Shown one piece after another: positions 37,292 to 48,055 of a DNA stretch of 64,000 nucleotides. The notes under the pieces were generated by a model. That model was not told the origin of the DNA, made no database searches, and worked only from the letters and a program-made list of their open reading frames with translations. Source of the stretch: Shinella curvata. Lineage in GTDB: Bacteria > Pseudomonadota > Alphaproteobacteria > Rhizobiales > Rhizobiaceae. The stretch covers positions 620,001 to 684,000 of the forward strand of contig NZ_JALJCJ010000002.1 of NCBI RefSeq assembly GCF_022899935.1, written 5' to 3'. Position 1 is the first letter of the stretch. The number at the start of each line of letters is the position of its first letter. Both the position numbers and the translations under genes were made by a program.

Positions 37292-37779
37292 GCATTTCGC
37301 GCATCTATACCGGCGGTTGCCAGTGCGGCGCGGTGCGCTACCGTGTCGAGGGTACGCTCGGCGATCCGCATCTGTGCCATTGCCGCATGTGCCAGAAGGC
37401 GGCGGGCAACTATTTTCTGCCGCTCGCCAATGCGCCCCGCGAAAAATTCTCCGTCACACGCGGTGAGCCCGGCTGGTTCCAGTCGTCTGAGATCGTGCGC
37501 CGCGGTTTCTGTCCGGCCTGCGGCACGCCGCTGTTCTACGACGCGCGCGGCGCGGACCATATCAACGTGACGCTCGGCTCGCTCGATGACCCCGATGACG
37601 TGCGACCCATCGCGCAATCCGGTGTCGAATCCCGGGTGGTGTTTTTCCAGCACCTGCCGAAGCTACCCGAGAGCGAAAGCAATGAAGGCGAGGGGGGCGA
37701 GGAGCGGCATGTGACGATCCGCGCCTCGAACCGCCAGCATCCCGATTTCGACACAGACCATTGGCCGCCACAAGATTGA
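37288..37779 (+). CDS. GFA-family zinc protein, copy 2
   Basis: 163 residues from ATG 37288, overlapping copy 1 by 4 nt (ATGA). It has the same cysteine framework: [28 protein letters not shown] and RRGFCPACGTPLFYD. A Glu-rich insertion before the end (ESESNEGEGGEE) distinguishes it, and it keeps the tail RQHPDFDTDHWP. Probably a duplicate of copy 1 that has diverged. Confidence 0.9.
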   Translation: MSISRIYTGGCQCGAVRYRVEGTLGDPHLCHCRMCQKAAGNYFLPLANAPREKFSVTRGEPGWFQSSEIVRRGFCPACGTPLFYDARGADHINVTLGSLDDPDDVRPIAQSGVESRVVFFQHLPKLPESESNEGEGGEERHVTIRASNRQHPDFDTDHWPPQD

Positions 37780-37811
37780 TAGACAGGGGATTGAGAGATG
37801 GGGACTGAAAG

Positions 37812-39241
<1,430 letters not shown>

Positions 39242-39268
39242 GACAGATCGTTCCCAGGGAGGGAACAC

Positions 39269-40885
39269 ATGCAAAAAGACCGTATCCACCTTTTCGACAC
39301 CACCCTCCGGGACGGCCAGCAGACGCCCGGCATCGACTTTTCCGTCGAGGACAAGATCGCGATTGCCGGCATGCTGGATGCGTTCGGCCTCGATTATGTC
39401 GAGGGCGGCTATCCCGGCGCGAACCCGACGGATACGGCCTTCTTCGCCAAGAAACGCACGGGCCGCGCGAAATTCGTCGCCTTCGGCATGACGAAGCGCG
39501 CCGGCGTCTCCGCCTCCAACGATCCGGGCCTTGCGGCCCTGCTCGATTCGCGCAGCGACGCGATCTGTCTCGTGGCGAAAAGCTGGGACTACCATGTGCG
39601 CGTCGCGCTCGGCTGTTCCAACGAGGAGAACCTCGAGAGCATCGAGGAATCGGTCAAGGCCGTGATCGCTTCCGGCCGTGAATCCATGGTCGATTGCGAG
39701 CATTTCTTCGACGGCTACAAGGCCAATCCGGACTATGCGCTGGCTTGCGCGAAGACGGCGTTTGGCGCGGGTGCGCGCTGGGTGGTGCTCTGTGACACCA
39801 ATGGCGGAACGCAGCCGTCGGAGGTCCAGGCCATCGTCAACGCGGTGATCGCCGCGGGCGTGCCGGGCGACAATCTCGGCATCCATGCGCATAACGACAC
39901 GGGGCAGGCGGTTGCCAACTCGCTCGCTGCCGTGGAGGCTGGCGTGCGGCAGATCCAGGGCACGCTGAACGGCATCGGCGAACGCTGCGGCAATGCCAAT
40001 CTCGTGACGCTCATCCCGACGCTGGCGCTGAAGGAAGCCTATAACGCGCGCTTCGAGATCGGCATCGACACGGAAAAACTCGCCGGCCTCACCAAGCTCG
40101 CCCACACCTTCGACGAGCTGCTCAATCGCTCGCCCGATCATCAGGCGCCCTATGTCGGCGCCTCCGCCTTCGCCACCAAGGCCGGCATCCATGCCTCGGC
40201 GCTTCTGAAGGACCCGCGCACCTACGAGCATGTCACGCCGGAAAGCGTCGGCAACCTGCGCAAGGTCATGGTATCGGACCAGGGCGGCAAGGCGAACTTC
40301 ATCAATGCACTGAAGCTGCGCGGCATCACGGTGCGCAAGGACGATCCGAAGCTCGACCAGCTCATCCAGATCGTCAAGGAGCGTGAGGCGACCGGCTATG
40401 CCTATGAGGGGGCGGATGCGAGCTTCGCGCTGCTCGCCTCTCGCACGCTCGCCACGGTGCCGGATTTCTTCCATGTGGAGAGTTTTCGCGTGATGGTCGA
40501 GCGTCGTTATGACGCCAACGGCCAGCTGAAGACCGTCTCGGAGGCTGTGGTGCGCGTCATCGTCGATGGCGAGACCATGATGTCGGTTGCCGAGGGGCAC
40601 GGCCCGGTCAACGCGCTGGACCTCGCACTTCGAAAGGACCTCGGCAAGTACCAGGCCGAAATCGCCGATCTGGAGCTGGCCGACTACAAGGTCCGTATCC
40701 TCAATGGCGGCACGGAGGCCATCACCCGCGTGCTGATCGAATCGACCGATGCGTCGGGTGCCCGCTGGTGGACGGTCGGCGTCTCGGACAACATCATCGA
40801 CGCCTCCTTCCAGGCGCTGATGGATTCAATCGTCTACAAGCTCCTGAAGAACCGCGGCGAGGCGGGCAGGGTGGCGGCGGAGTGA
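39269..40885 (+). CDS. cimA: (R)-citramalate synthase
   Basis: 538 residues. It condenses pyruvate and acetyl-CoA to citramalate, an entry to isoleucine independent of threonine. The HMGL-like TIM barrel has LFDTTLRDGQQTPGIDFS, metal site HAHNDTGQAVANSLAAVEAG, and the QIQGTLNGIGERCGNA loop; the C-terminal LeuA-type regulatory domain covers about 405-535. The length and the GGYPGANPTD segment fit CimA rather than LeuA. A hairpin follows (40889-40915). Confidence 0.93.
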   Translation: MQKDRIHLFDTTLRDGQQTPGIDFSVEDKIAIAGMLDAFGLDYVEGGYPGANPTDTAFFAKKRTGRAKFVAFGMTKRAGVSASNDPGLAALLDSRSDAICLVAKSWDYHVRVALGCSNEENLESIEESVKAVIASGRESMVDCEHFFDGYKANPDYALACAKTAFGAGARWVVLCDTNGGTQPSEVQAIVNAVIAAGVPGDNLGIHAHNDTGQAVANSLAAVEAGVRQIQGTLNGIGERCGNANLVTLIPTLALKEAYNARFEIGIDTEKLAGLTKLAHTFDELLNRSPDHQAPYVGASAFATKAGIHASALLKDPRTYEHVTPESVGNLRKVMVSDQGGKANFINALKLRGITVRKDDPKLDQLIQIVKEREATGYAYEGADASFALLASRTLATVPDFFHVESFRVMVERRYDANGQLKTVSEAVVRVIVDGETMMSVAEGHGPVNALDLALRKDLGKYQAEIADLELADYKVRILNGGTEAITRVLIESTDASGARWWTVGVSDNIIDASFQALMDSIVYKLLKNRGEAGRVAAE

Positions 40886-40888
40886 CGG

Positions 40889-40915
40889 CGATGGTTCAGC
40901 GCGGCTCAACCATCG
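40889..40915 (+). terminator. Hairpin after cimA
   Basis: CGATGGTTCAGC (40889-40900), loop GCG and GCTCAACCATCG (40904-40915) pair over 12 positions with one C/C mismatch. It stands 4 bases after the cimA stop; no strong T-run follows. Confidence 0.55.
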
Positions 40916-40995
40916 CTTCACGCGAATGAATTGGTATATTCACGATCCTTGGAGTATCTCGTCGGGAAATCCATACATCGACGGGAAATGACACC

Positions 40996-41940
40996 ATGGC
41001 CGACGCAAATTCCACCAGCGGCCCTCAATCCGGCGATTCGCCGCGCGGCTTCGCCTTTGCGCTGACGGCCTATGTACTCTGGGGCTTCCTGCCCTTCTTC
41101 ATGAAGGCGGTCGCGCATATCCCCGCATCCGAGGTTGTGGCGCACCGCATCATCTGGTCGGTGCCGCTCGCCGGCCTCGTGCTTGTCTGGCTTGGCCGCA
41201 CGTCGGACATCAAGGTGGCGCTGCGCTCGCCGCGCATGCTCGCCATGGCCACGCTGACGGCGATGCTGATCACCATCAACTGGGGCATCTATGTCTGGGC
41301 GATCGGCGCCGGCCGTGCCATCGAGACGGCACTCGGCTACTACATCAACCCGCTGTTTTCGATCTTCCTCGGCGCCGTTCTCCTCAAGGAGAAGCTCGAC
41401 CGGGCACAGATCGCGGCCATCGCGCTCGCCGCCATCGCCGTTGCCATCCTCGCCTTCGATGCAGGCGGCCTGCCATGGGTGTCGCTCAGCCTTTGCATCT
41501 CCTGGGGCTTCTACGCCTTCTGCCGCAAGGCGCTGCCGATCGGTCCGAACCAGGGTTTTTTCCTTGAGGTGCTGATCCTCAGCGTACCGGCGATCGGCTA
41601 TGTGATCTGGCTCGAATCGACAGGCAACGGCCATTTCGGCGACACGGGTATGGCGGATGTGCTGTGGCTGTTGTCCTGCGGCCTCGTCACGGCGATCCCG
41701 CTGATGATCTATGCCAATGGCGCCAAGCTTCTGCGCCTCTCGACCATCGGCATCATGCAGTACATCGCGCCCACGATGATTTTCATCATCGCCGTCTTCG
41801 CCTTCGGCGAGCCCTTCGGCACGACCAAGCTCATCGCCTTCGTCTTCATCTGGGCCGCGCTCTTCATCTATTCCGGCTCCATGCTGCGCAGCGCGCGTGC
41901 ACGCCGGGTGGCCGCCGCGGAACTGAAGCCTGCCGAATAG
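40996..41940 (+). CDS. rarD: RarD-type EamA permease
   Basis: 314 residues. Ten membrane helices of the drug/metabolite transporter superfamily, with the RarD entry GFAFALTAYVLWGFLPFFMK and the EVVAHRIIWSVPLAGLVL block. Other signs are TALGYYINPLFSIFLGAV and LSTIGIMQYIAPTMIFIIAV. The substrate is unknown. A bidirectional terminator follows. Confidence 0.92.
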   Translation: MADANSTSGPQSGDSPRGFAFALTAYVLWGFLPFFMKAVAHIPASEVVAHRIIWSVPLAGLVLVWLGRTSDIKVALRSPRMLAMATLTAMLITINWGIYVWAIGAGRAIETALGYYINPLFSIFLGAVLLKEKLDRAQIAAIALAAIAVAILAFDAGGLPWVSLSLCISWGFYAFCRKALPIGPNQGFFLEVLILSVPAIGYVIWLESTGNGHFGDTGMADVLWLLSCGLVTAIPLMIYANGAKLLRLSTIGIMQYIAPTMIFIIAVFAFGEPFGTTKLIAFVFIWAALFIYSGSMLRSARARRVAAAELKPAE

Positions 41941-41946
41941 GCATAA

Positions 41947-41974
41947 AAAACCGGAGGTCGATGCCTCCGGTTTT
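41947..41974. terminator. Bidirectional terminator between rarD and the LOG gene
   Basis: AAAACCGGAGG (41947-41957), loop TCGATG and CCTCCGGTTTT (41964-41974): a perfect stem flanked by A-run and T-run, so it can act on both strands. Confidence 0.88.
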
Positions 41975-41995
41975 CATGAATTCCAGACAAGGATT

Positions 41996-42616
41996 TTAGA
42001 GGCGGGCGATGATCTCGGACTCGCCCTCGCGGTCCACGTCGCTGGCCCAATGATCGAGCAGGGCAGAGACGATCTCTTCGGGATCGTCGATCACCAGCGG
42101 CTGGACGAGATGGGCGGTGTGGATGAAGCCTTCGTCGGCCATGTGGCGGATGAGCTTCAGCATCGGATCCCAGAATCCGCCGATATTGGCGAAGACCATA
42201 GGCTTGCGGTGACGGCCGAGCTGCGCCCAGGTCATCACCTCGACGATCTCCTCTAGCGTACCGATGCCGCCCGGCAGCGCCACGAAGGCGTCGGCGCGGT
42301 CGAACATCTTGTGTTTGCGCTCGTGCATGTCGGGCGTGATGATCAGTTCGCTGAGCTGTCCCAGGGAATGCCGGGTGGCCTCCATATCCACGAGGAATTG
42401 CGGTATGATGCCGGTAACGCGGCCGCCATGCGAGAGCACGCCGCTGGCGACGGCGCCCATGATGCCCTTGGTGCCGCCGCCGTAGACGAGGCGCAGATGG
42501 TTTTCCGCCATCGCCTTGCCGAGGTGCCGTCCGGCATTGATGTAGGAAGCGTCGCGGCCGGGCTGTGAACCGCAATAGACGCAGACGGATCGAATCGGAA
42601 GGTTGTGTTCTGTCAT
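41996..42616 (-). CDS. LOG-family nucleoside 5'-monophosphate phosphoribohydrolase
   Basis: 206 residues. LOG motifs: VCVYCGSQPGRD, RLVYGGGTKGIMGAVA, MHERKHKMFDRADAF and the catalytic LPGGIGTLEEIVEV. These enzymes release the base from nucleoside monophosphates and can activate cytokinins. Plant-associated bacteria often carry it, but housekeeping use is just as likely. Single gene with a shared terminator. Confidence 0.92.
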   Translation of the reverse strand: MTEHNLPIRSVCVYCGSQPGRDASYINAGRHLGKAMAENHLRLVYGGGTKGIMGAVASGVLSHGGRVTGIIPQFLVDMEATRHSLGQLSELIITPDMHERKHKMFDRADAFVALPGGIGTLEEIVEVMTWAQLGRHRKPMVFANIGGFWDPMLKLIRHMADEGFIHTAHLVQPLVIDDPEEIVSALLDHWASDVDREGESEIIARL

Positions 42617-42809
42617 GGCGGGGATTCAGCCACCCGGCCGGATATCCGTCAAGGATTATGACGGAAAAAGCATGGGGCAGGGCATGTCACGCAAAACGGT
42701 GTCGCGGTTTTGCGCCCGGGAAAGGCGAAAAACAAGGGTCGGAGAGCCCGGAACGTCCCCGGAACCTTGTGCAAGGCATTGGGAATCGATAGCAATTTCC
42801 ACAGGGGAC

Positions 42810-42825
42810 TCCCGGCAAGCCGGGA
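42810..42825 (+). promoter_or_regulatory. Leader hairpin before the LysM gene
   Basis: TCCCGGC (42810-42816), AA, GCCGGGA (42819-42825), directly followed by CAGAGAGAG and the start at 42840. It could mask or present the ribosome-binding site; purely structural evidence. Confidence 0.4.
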
Positions 42826-42839
42826 CAGAGAGAGATTGG

Positions 42840-45182
42840 ATGATGAAGAACAAGACCGGCCTGGTGGCCCTGATCGTGCTGGCGGTGGCGACACTGCTGA
42901 TGGTTTTCCTCGTGTTGCCCAATATGAACAAGGACAAGCCGGTCGAAACGCCGGTCGCCAAGCTGGCCGAAACGCCCGCCGGAGGCGGCGAGACGACGAC
43001 TGCCGACGGTAAGCAGGCGCGCAGCACGACCGAAGCCGGCGACACGGCGGCCGCCACCGGCGAGCAGCCTGCTGCCAGCACCGAGGCGACCGCCACGCAG
43101 GAAACGGCCTCGGCCGAAACGACGCCCGCCGATGCGACCGCCGGCTGGGTTACCCCCGCCTTCGATCTTCTGCGTGTCGAGCCCGACGGCTCCACCGTGA
43201 TCGCCGGCCGTGGCCAGCCGAACACTAAGCTGGAAATCAAGAATGGCGAGACGGTCGTCGCGACGGCCGATATCGGTCCCACGGGTGATTTCGCCGCCGT
43301 CTTCGACCAGCCGCTTGCTGCCGGCGACTATCAGCTGACCCTCAACGTCAAGGACGACAAGGGCGGCAGCAAGATTTCCGAAGAGGTCGCGACCGTTTCC
43401 GTGCCCAAGGATGCCAGCGGCGAACTGCTTGCCATGGTCTCCAAGCCCGGCGAGGCGAGCCGCCTGATCACCGTTCCGGAAACGAAGGAAAAGGCCGCTG
43501 CCGAGACCACGGCGGAAAAGACGATCGAGCAGCCGGCTGTGGAACCCGCAGCGGCGACCGAAACGGCCAAGGCAACCGATACCGGTACGGCAGCGACGGG
43601 CGAGCAGCCTGCCGCGACCGAGACGGCTCAGGCGACCGCCGAGGGCACCTCCGCATTGGGCGAGGCCACCACGACCTCTGCTGCGAGCGGTGTAGGCTAT
43701 GGTGGGGGTAATCTCCTCGCCCGCGTTTCTGCCGTCGAGCTGGAAGGCGACCACATGTTCGTCGCCGGTACGGCGAAGCCCGGCGCGCTTGTTCGGCTCT
43801 ATGCCGATGACAAGCTGGTCGGTGAAGCCAAGGCCGACGAGCAGGGCCGCTACGTGGCCGATGGCAAGATGGACCTGACGGTCGGTCGCCACACGATCCG
43901 CGCCGACGTGATGAGCGCTGACGGCAGCAAGGTCGAGTTCCGCGCGTCCGTGCCGTTTGACCGGCCGGAGGGCGAGCAGATCGCGGTCGTGGCACAGGAA
44001 ACAGGCACCGGCGGTGCCGGTCCGGCGTTGGGCCTTATCGGCGGCGGCACTTTCGACAAGCTGCGTGGCGAAGCTGAGAAGGCCGTCGCGCTTCTCAAGG
44101 GCCTCTATGCGAATGGTCGCCTGCCGAGCGTCGAGGAACTGGCTGCCGCACGTTCTGCGACCGAAATCGCGCTGAAGTCGCTTGCCGAGTTCAAGCCGGG
44201 TGCGGAAGAGGGCGAAGCGGCCCGCGAAATGGCCGAGAAGGCCTCCAAGGCTGCGGCCTCCGCACTTGCCACGCTGCAGGCACTGCCGTCTGATGCGACG
44301 GCGGTTGGCGCCGCCCTCGGTTCTGTTGAATCGGCGGTCGCGGGTGCCCTGGCACCGGCCATCGAAAAGGCAGCTGCGGTCGTCGAAACCGCGACGGCTG
44401 CCGCCGACAGCTCCATCGAGGCGCTGGCCGGCCAGGCGACCGCCTTGCAGCAGCAGTTCGTGGCGTTGTTCTCCGATGGCCGCAACGCGACCACGGCGGA
44501 AATACAGACGGCCCGCACGGGGCTGGAGGGTGCGCTGAAGGCCATTACCGGCTTCACCGCGCCCGCTGGTGCAGCCACGGATGTTCAGGCTGCGATCGAC
44601 AAACTCAAGGGCTGGGCCGCAACCGCGCTCGAGCGCTTCGCCGCCGTTCCGGCCGGCGCCGGCAAGGAGGCTTACCAGCAGGCGCTTGCGTCGCTGGAAG
44701 GCATGCCCTCGCTGCAGGCGCCCGCGACCGCGGAGACGGCTTCCGGCACCGCGCAGACCGGTACGGCCGATAGCGGCCAGGCCGTTGCCGGCACGGACAC
44801 CGGTGGCGGCGCTCCGGCCACGAGTGAAACCGCATCGGGTGACGGACAGACCGTTACCGGTAACGGTGTGTCCATGGATGGTGCGACGGCCGGCGCAAGC
44901 ACCGGCGAGGCTGCCGCCGGAGAGCCGGAGACCGTCGAGCAGGCACCGCTGCAGGCCAGCAAGACCTCGGTCATCATCCGGCGCGGCGACACGCTGTGGC
45001 AGATCTCGCGCCGCATCTATGGCAAGGGTGTGCGTTACACGACGATCTATCTCGCCAACGAGGACCAGATCACCGATCCGGACCGGATCATTCCCGGCCA
45101 GGTGTTCGGCGTGCCGGACAAGGCGGCTGAGACGGACGAACAGGCGGAAGAAATGCACCGCAAGCACGTTCGCGGCAATTGA
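42840..45182 (+). CDS. Membrane-anchored LysM domain protein
   Basis: 780 residues from ATG 42840 after GAGAGAG; the frame open from 42603 overlaps the divergent LOG gene and is rejected. An N-terminal membrane anchor (GLVALIVLAVATLLMVFLVL) is followed by Thr/Ala/Glu/Gln-rich low-complexity stretches (about 35-95 and 215-285). Two small beta modules alternate with them (FDLLRVEPDGSTVIAGRGQP at ~103; VSAVELEGDHMFVAGTAKPG at ~300). A long helical middle (about 395-640) is followed by another low-complexity part. The C-terminal LysM (SVIIRRGDTLWQISRRIYG onward) would bind peptidoglycan. A rhizobial envelope protein; the exact role is unknown. A terminator follows. Confidence 0.85.
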   Translation: MMKNKTGLVALIVLAVATLLMVFLVLPNMNKDKPVETPVAKLAETPAGGGETTTADGKQARSTTEAGDTAAATGEQPAASTEATATQETASAETTPADATAGWVTPAFDLLRVEPDGSTVIAGRGQPNTKLEIKNGETVVATADIGPTGDFAAVFDQPLAAGDYQLTLNVKDDKGGSKISEEVATVSVPKDASGELLAMVSKPGEASRLITVPETKEKAAAETTAEKTIEQPAVEPAAATETAKATDTGTAATGEQPAATETAQATAEGTSALGEATTTSAASGVGYGGGNLLARVSAVELEGDHMFVAGTAKPGALVRLYADDKLVGEAKADEQGRYVADGKMDLTVGRHTIRADVMSADGSKVEFRASVPFDRPEGEQIAVVAQETGTGGAGPALGLIGGGTFDKLRGEAEKAVALLKGLYANGRLPSVEELAAARSATEIALKSLAEFKPGAEEGEAAREMAEKASKAAASALATLQALPSDATAVGAALGSVESAVAGALAPAIEKAAAVVETATAAADSSIEALAGQATALQQQFVALFSDGRNATTAEIQTARTGLEGALKAITGFTAPAGAATDVQAAIDKLKGWAATALERFAAVPAGAGKEAYQQALASLEGMPSLQAPATAETASGTAQTGTADSGQAVAGTDTGGGAPATSETASGDGQTVTGNGVSMDGATAGASTGEAAAGEPETVEQAPLQASKTSVIIRRGDTLWQISRRIYGKGVRYTTIYLANEDQITDPDRIIPGQVFGVPDKAAETDEQAEEMHRKHVRGN

Positions 45183-45238
45183 TCCTTCTCAATTTCCCTC
45201 TGCTGGTTGCGAAGCGACCGGCGAGGGCCTATCTCAGG

Positions 45239-45270
45239 AATACGGCGTCCATCACGGGCGCCGTATTTTC
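45239..45270 (+). terminator. Terminator after the LysM gene
   Basis: AATACGGCG (45239-45247) and CGCCGTATT (45259-45267) form a perfect 9-bp stem over an 11-base loop, followed by TTCATTTC. Confidence 0.75.
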
Positions 45271-45365
45271 ATTTCAAGCATGGGTGTAGGGCAGGGGCGG
45301 TTTGCCGTCCGGCTTGCGCCCAGCAATGACAGAGCCGGGGCGTGACGGGTCCGGGCGGAGGCCGC

Positions 45366-47261
45366 ATGGCGACGACGACGAAAAAGACGGTTTCGGCCGA
45401 CAGCAGCAATCCCTTTTCAACCCTGGTGAATCTCTGGCCCTATATGTGGCCCTCCGACCGGCCGGACCTGAAAATGCGCGTCGTCTGGGCAACGGTCTTC
45501 CTGCTGATCGCCAAGATCGTGCTGCTGCTCGTGCCCTACTTCTTCAAATGGGCGACGGATGCGCTGAATGGCAAGGCCGATGCCGTCGGCTTGCTGCCGG
45601 CCTTCCTCACCGGTGCCGCCATGCTGGTGCTCGCCTATAACGGCGCGCGCATCCTGCAGGCCGGCCTCAACCAGCTGCGCGACGCGCTCTTTGCCAGCGT
45701 CGGGCAATATGCCGTGCGCCAGCTCGCCTACCGCACCTTCGTGCATCTGCACCGCCTGTCGCTGCGCTTCCATCTGGAGCGGCGCACCGGCGGCCTGTCG
45801 CGCGTCATCGAGCGCGGCACCAAGGGCATCGAGACGATCGTGCGCTTCACGATCCTCAACAGCGTGCCGACCTTCATTGAATTCCTGCTGACGGCCGTCG
45901 TCTTCTGGATGGGCTACGGCTTCCAATACCTGCTCGTCACCGCCGTCACGGTCTGTCTCTACATCTGGTTCACGGTGCGTGCATCCGACTGGCGCATCTC
46001 CATCCGCCGCTCGATGAACGACAGCGACACCGAGGCCAATACGAAGGCGATCGACTCGCTCCTGAACTTCGAGACCGTCAAGTATTTCGGCAACGAGGAG
46101 ATGGAGGCGCGTCGCTTCGACCAGTCGATGGAGCGCTACGAGAAGGCCGCGACCCAGGTCTGGACCTCGCTCGGCTGGCTGAACTTCGGCCAGGCGCTGA
46201 TCTTCGGTGTCGGCATGGCGATCATGATGGTGATGTCCGGGTTTGCCGTGCAGGCCGGCACGCAGACGGTCGGCGATTTCGTCTTCATCAACGCGATGCT
46301 GATCCAGCTCGCGATTCCGCTCAACTTCATCGGCTTCGTCTATCGCGAAATCCGCCAGGGCCTCACCGATATCGAGCAGATGTTCGATCTCCTCGAAGTC
46401 GAGGAGGAGGTGCAGGACAAGCCCGGCGCGACGGATCTCATCGTCGCCGACGGTGCGATCTCCTTCAAGGATGTGCACTTCGCCTATGATCCGAAGCGGC
46501 CAATCCTCAAGGGTATCTCCTTCGACGTGCCGGCCGGCAAGACGGTCGCCGTCGTCGGTCCCTCGGGCGCCGGAAAGTCGACGCTGTCGCGGCTGCTCTA
46601 TCGTTTCTACGACGTGCAGGAAGGCGTGATAACGATCGACGGACAGGATGTTCGCGACGTCACGCAGAAGAGCCTGCGCAAGGTCATCGGCATGGTGCCG
46701 CAGGATACCGTGCTGTTCAACGACACGATCGCCTACAACATCCGCTATGGCCGTCCCGGCGCCAGCGACGAGGAGGTCTCCGCCGCAGCCGAGGCCGCGC
46801 AGATCGGCCCCTTCATCCGCCACCTGCCCGAGGGCTTCAAGGCGATGGTCGGCGAACGGGGCCTGAAATTGTCCGGCGGCGAGAAACAGCGTGTGGCCAT
46901 CGCCCGCACGATCCTCAAGAGCCCGCCGATCCTCATCCTCGACGAGGCGACGTCGGCGCTCGATACCCGCACGGAGCAGGAAATCCAGGCGGCACTCGAT
47001 GTCGTCTCGCAGAACCGCACGACGCTCGTCATCGCCCACCGCCTGTCGACCGTCATCTCGGCCGACGAGATCATCGTCCTCAAGGACGGTGTGATCGCCG
47101 AGCGCGGCACGCATGGCGAACTCATGCAGCGTGGTGACGGCCTCTACGCCTCCATGTGGAACCGTCAGCGGGAGGCCGTCCAGGCCGAGGAACGCCTCAA
47201 GCAGGTCCGCGAGAGCGATGAGCTGGGCATCGTCGTTCGTGGTGCGCCGGCGGCGGAGTGA
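45366..47261 (+). CDS. Atm1-type ABC exporter (fused permease-ATPase)
   Basis: 631 residues from ATG 45366 (GGAGG upstream). An N-terminal six-helix permease (about 40-340) is fused to an ATPase domain with VVGPSGAGKSTLSRLLYRF (Walker A), LSGGEKQRVAIARTIL (signature) and ILILDEATSALDTRT (Walker B), then the IAHRLSTV switch. Membrane-entry sequence LWPYMWPSDRPDLKMRVV and TGGLSRVIERGTKGIETI are Atm1/HMT1 hallmarks. These half-transporters export glutathione or glutathione-metal/sulfur conjugates, linking to Fe-S supply and metal tolerance. Confidence 0.92.
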   Translation: MATTTKKTVSADSSNPFSTLVNLWPYMWPSDRPDLKMRVVWATVFLLIAKIVLLLVPYFFKWATDALNGKADAVGLLPAFLTGAAMLVLAYNGARILQAGLNQLRDALFASVGQYAVRQLAYRTFVHLHRLSLRFHLERRTGGLSRVIERGTKGIETIVRFTILNSVPTFIEFLLTAVVFWMGYGFQYLLVTAVTVCLYIWFTVRASDWRISIRRSMNDSDTEANTKAIDSLLNFETVKYFGNEEMEARRFDQSMERYEKAATQVWTSLGWLNFGQALIFGVGMAIMMVMSGFAVQAGTQTVGDFVFINAMLIQLAIPLNFIGFVYREIRQGLTDIEQMFDLLEVEEEVQDKPGATDLIVADGAISFKDVHFAYDPKRPILKGISFDVPAGKTVAVVGPSGAGKSTLSRLLYRFYDVQEGVITIDGQDVRDVTQKSLRKVIGMVPQDTVLFNDTIAYNIRYGRPGASDEEVSAAAEAAQIGPFIRHLPEGFKAMVGERGLKLSGGEKQRVAIARTILKSPPILILDEATSALDTRTEQEIQAALDVVSQNRTTLVIAHRLSTVISADEIIVLKDGVIAERGTHGELMQRGDGLYASMWNRQREAVQAEERLKQVRESDELGIVVRGAPAAE

Positions 47262-47912
47262 TCAGTCGGCCGGGCTGGCGAACAGGATCAGGTTGCCGTC
47301 GGGATCGCGCAGGATGAAGTTGCGCGCCCCCCACGGCTGCGTCTTCAAAGGCAGATGGAAGGACACACCGGCCGCCTGATAGTCGAGAAAGAGCTTTTTC
47401 AGCCCGGCGGCCGTGTCGAGCGTGATCGAAGCCGATAAAAGCTCTTCGCGCTCGCGGATGTCGCCGACAAAGACCGGCGCTGCGACCTGCCGCAGGCAGA
47501 GCCGCGCCGCATCCCGCGTGACGATGCCGAAGAACGGCGGTTCGCCATAGGCGAAATCGGCCGCAAAGCCGAGTTTTTGCGTGTAGAAGGCAAGGGCGAC
47601 TGAAAAATCGCTGACATAGAGCACGGCCTCCGCGCCGCTGAGCACGGGTGCTTCGACAGGTGGTGTCGCGGCAGGGTCACGCATGGCAGGGCTTCCTTTT
47701 TTGAGCGCTGCCCAATCCTCAAAACCGTTCTGGCGGGCGACGACCGCCTGCGCATCGGCCAGCGAAAACGATGCTGCCAGCACCTCGCGGTCGGTCAGGT
47801 AGCGGAGGCGGGGCAGGGCGGCGCGGATCGTCGCGGCCACGGTATAGTGGCCTTCGCGATGCCAGTGCAGGATCTGCTTGGCCTGCTTCCTGAGGTTTTC
47901 GAGATTGGACAT
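47262..47912 (-). CDS. VOC-fold protein with N-terminal ankyrin-associated helical domain
   Basis: 216 residues from ATG 47912; the frame extending to 48008 is not supported. The first ~75 residues (QAKQILHWHREGHYTVAATI, then SLADAQAVVARQNGFEDWAAL) are a small helical domain I know from the front of some ankyrin-repeat and glyoxalase-like proteins. Residues ~90-215 form one VOC module: AVLYVSDFSVALAFYTQKLGF and ARNFILRDPDGNLILFASPAD. Such single-module proteins resemble bleomycin-resistance or glyoxalase proteins; the ligand is unknown. It converges directly on the ABC exporter. Confidence 0.8.
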   Translation of the reverse strand: MSNLENLRKQAKQILHWHREGHYTVAATIRAALPRLRYLTDREVLAASFSLADAQAVVARQNGFEDWAALKKGSPAMRDPAATPPVEAPVLSGAEAVLYVSDFSVALAFYTQKLGFAADFAYGEPPFFGIVTRDAARLCLRQVAAPVFVGDIREREELLSASITLDTAAGLKKLFLDYQAAGVSFHLPLKTQPWGARNFILRDPDGNLILFASPAD

Positions 47913-48055
47913 GGGCGCAGCTACGGGTTTCGGTCGTAGGTGGGCATTGCCCCTTCGGTCTCGCCGATGCGCCCTACAGCAACGAGGAAACTTTCCGACG
48001 TTGACCAAACCTTGTCAATACGTCGCTAAAAGGGGAAGGGCTTCGGAGGTCAAGG

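Noticed and set aside
42603-42839. N-terminal extension of the LysM protein
   Set aside because: It overlaps the divergent LOG gene start, and the membrane anchor with a ribosome site begins at 42840.
42687-45167. 826-residue frame opposite the LysM gene
   Set aside because: Gly/Arg-rich antisense product; the plus strand has the anchor and LysM domain.
47262-47912. Possible full glyoxalase I call
   Set aside because: A single VOC module is present but the metal ligands of glyoxalase I could not be assigned, so only the fold is named.
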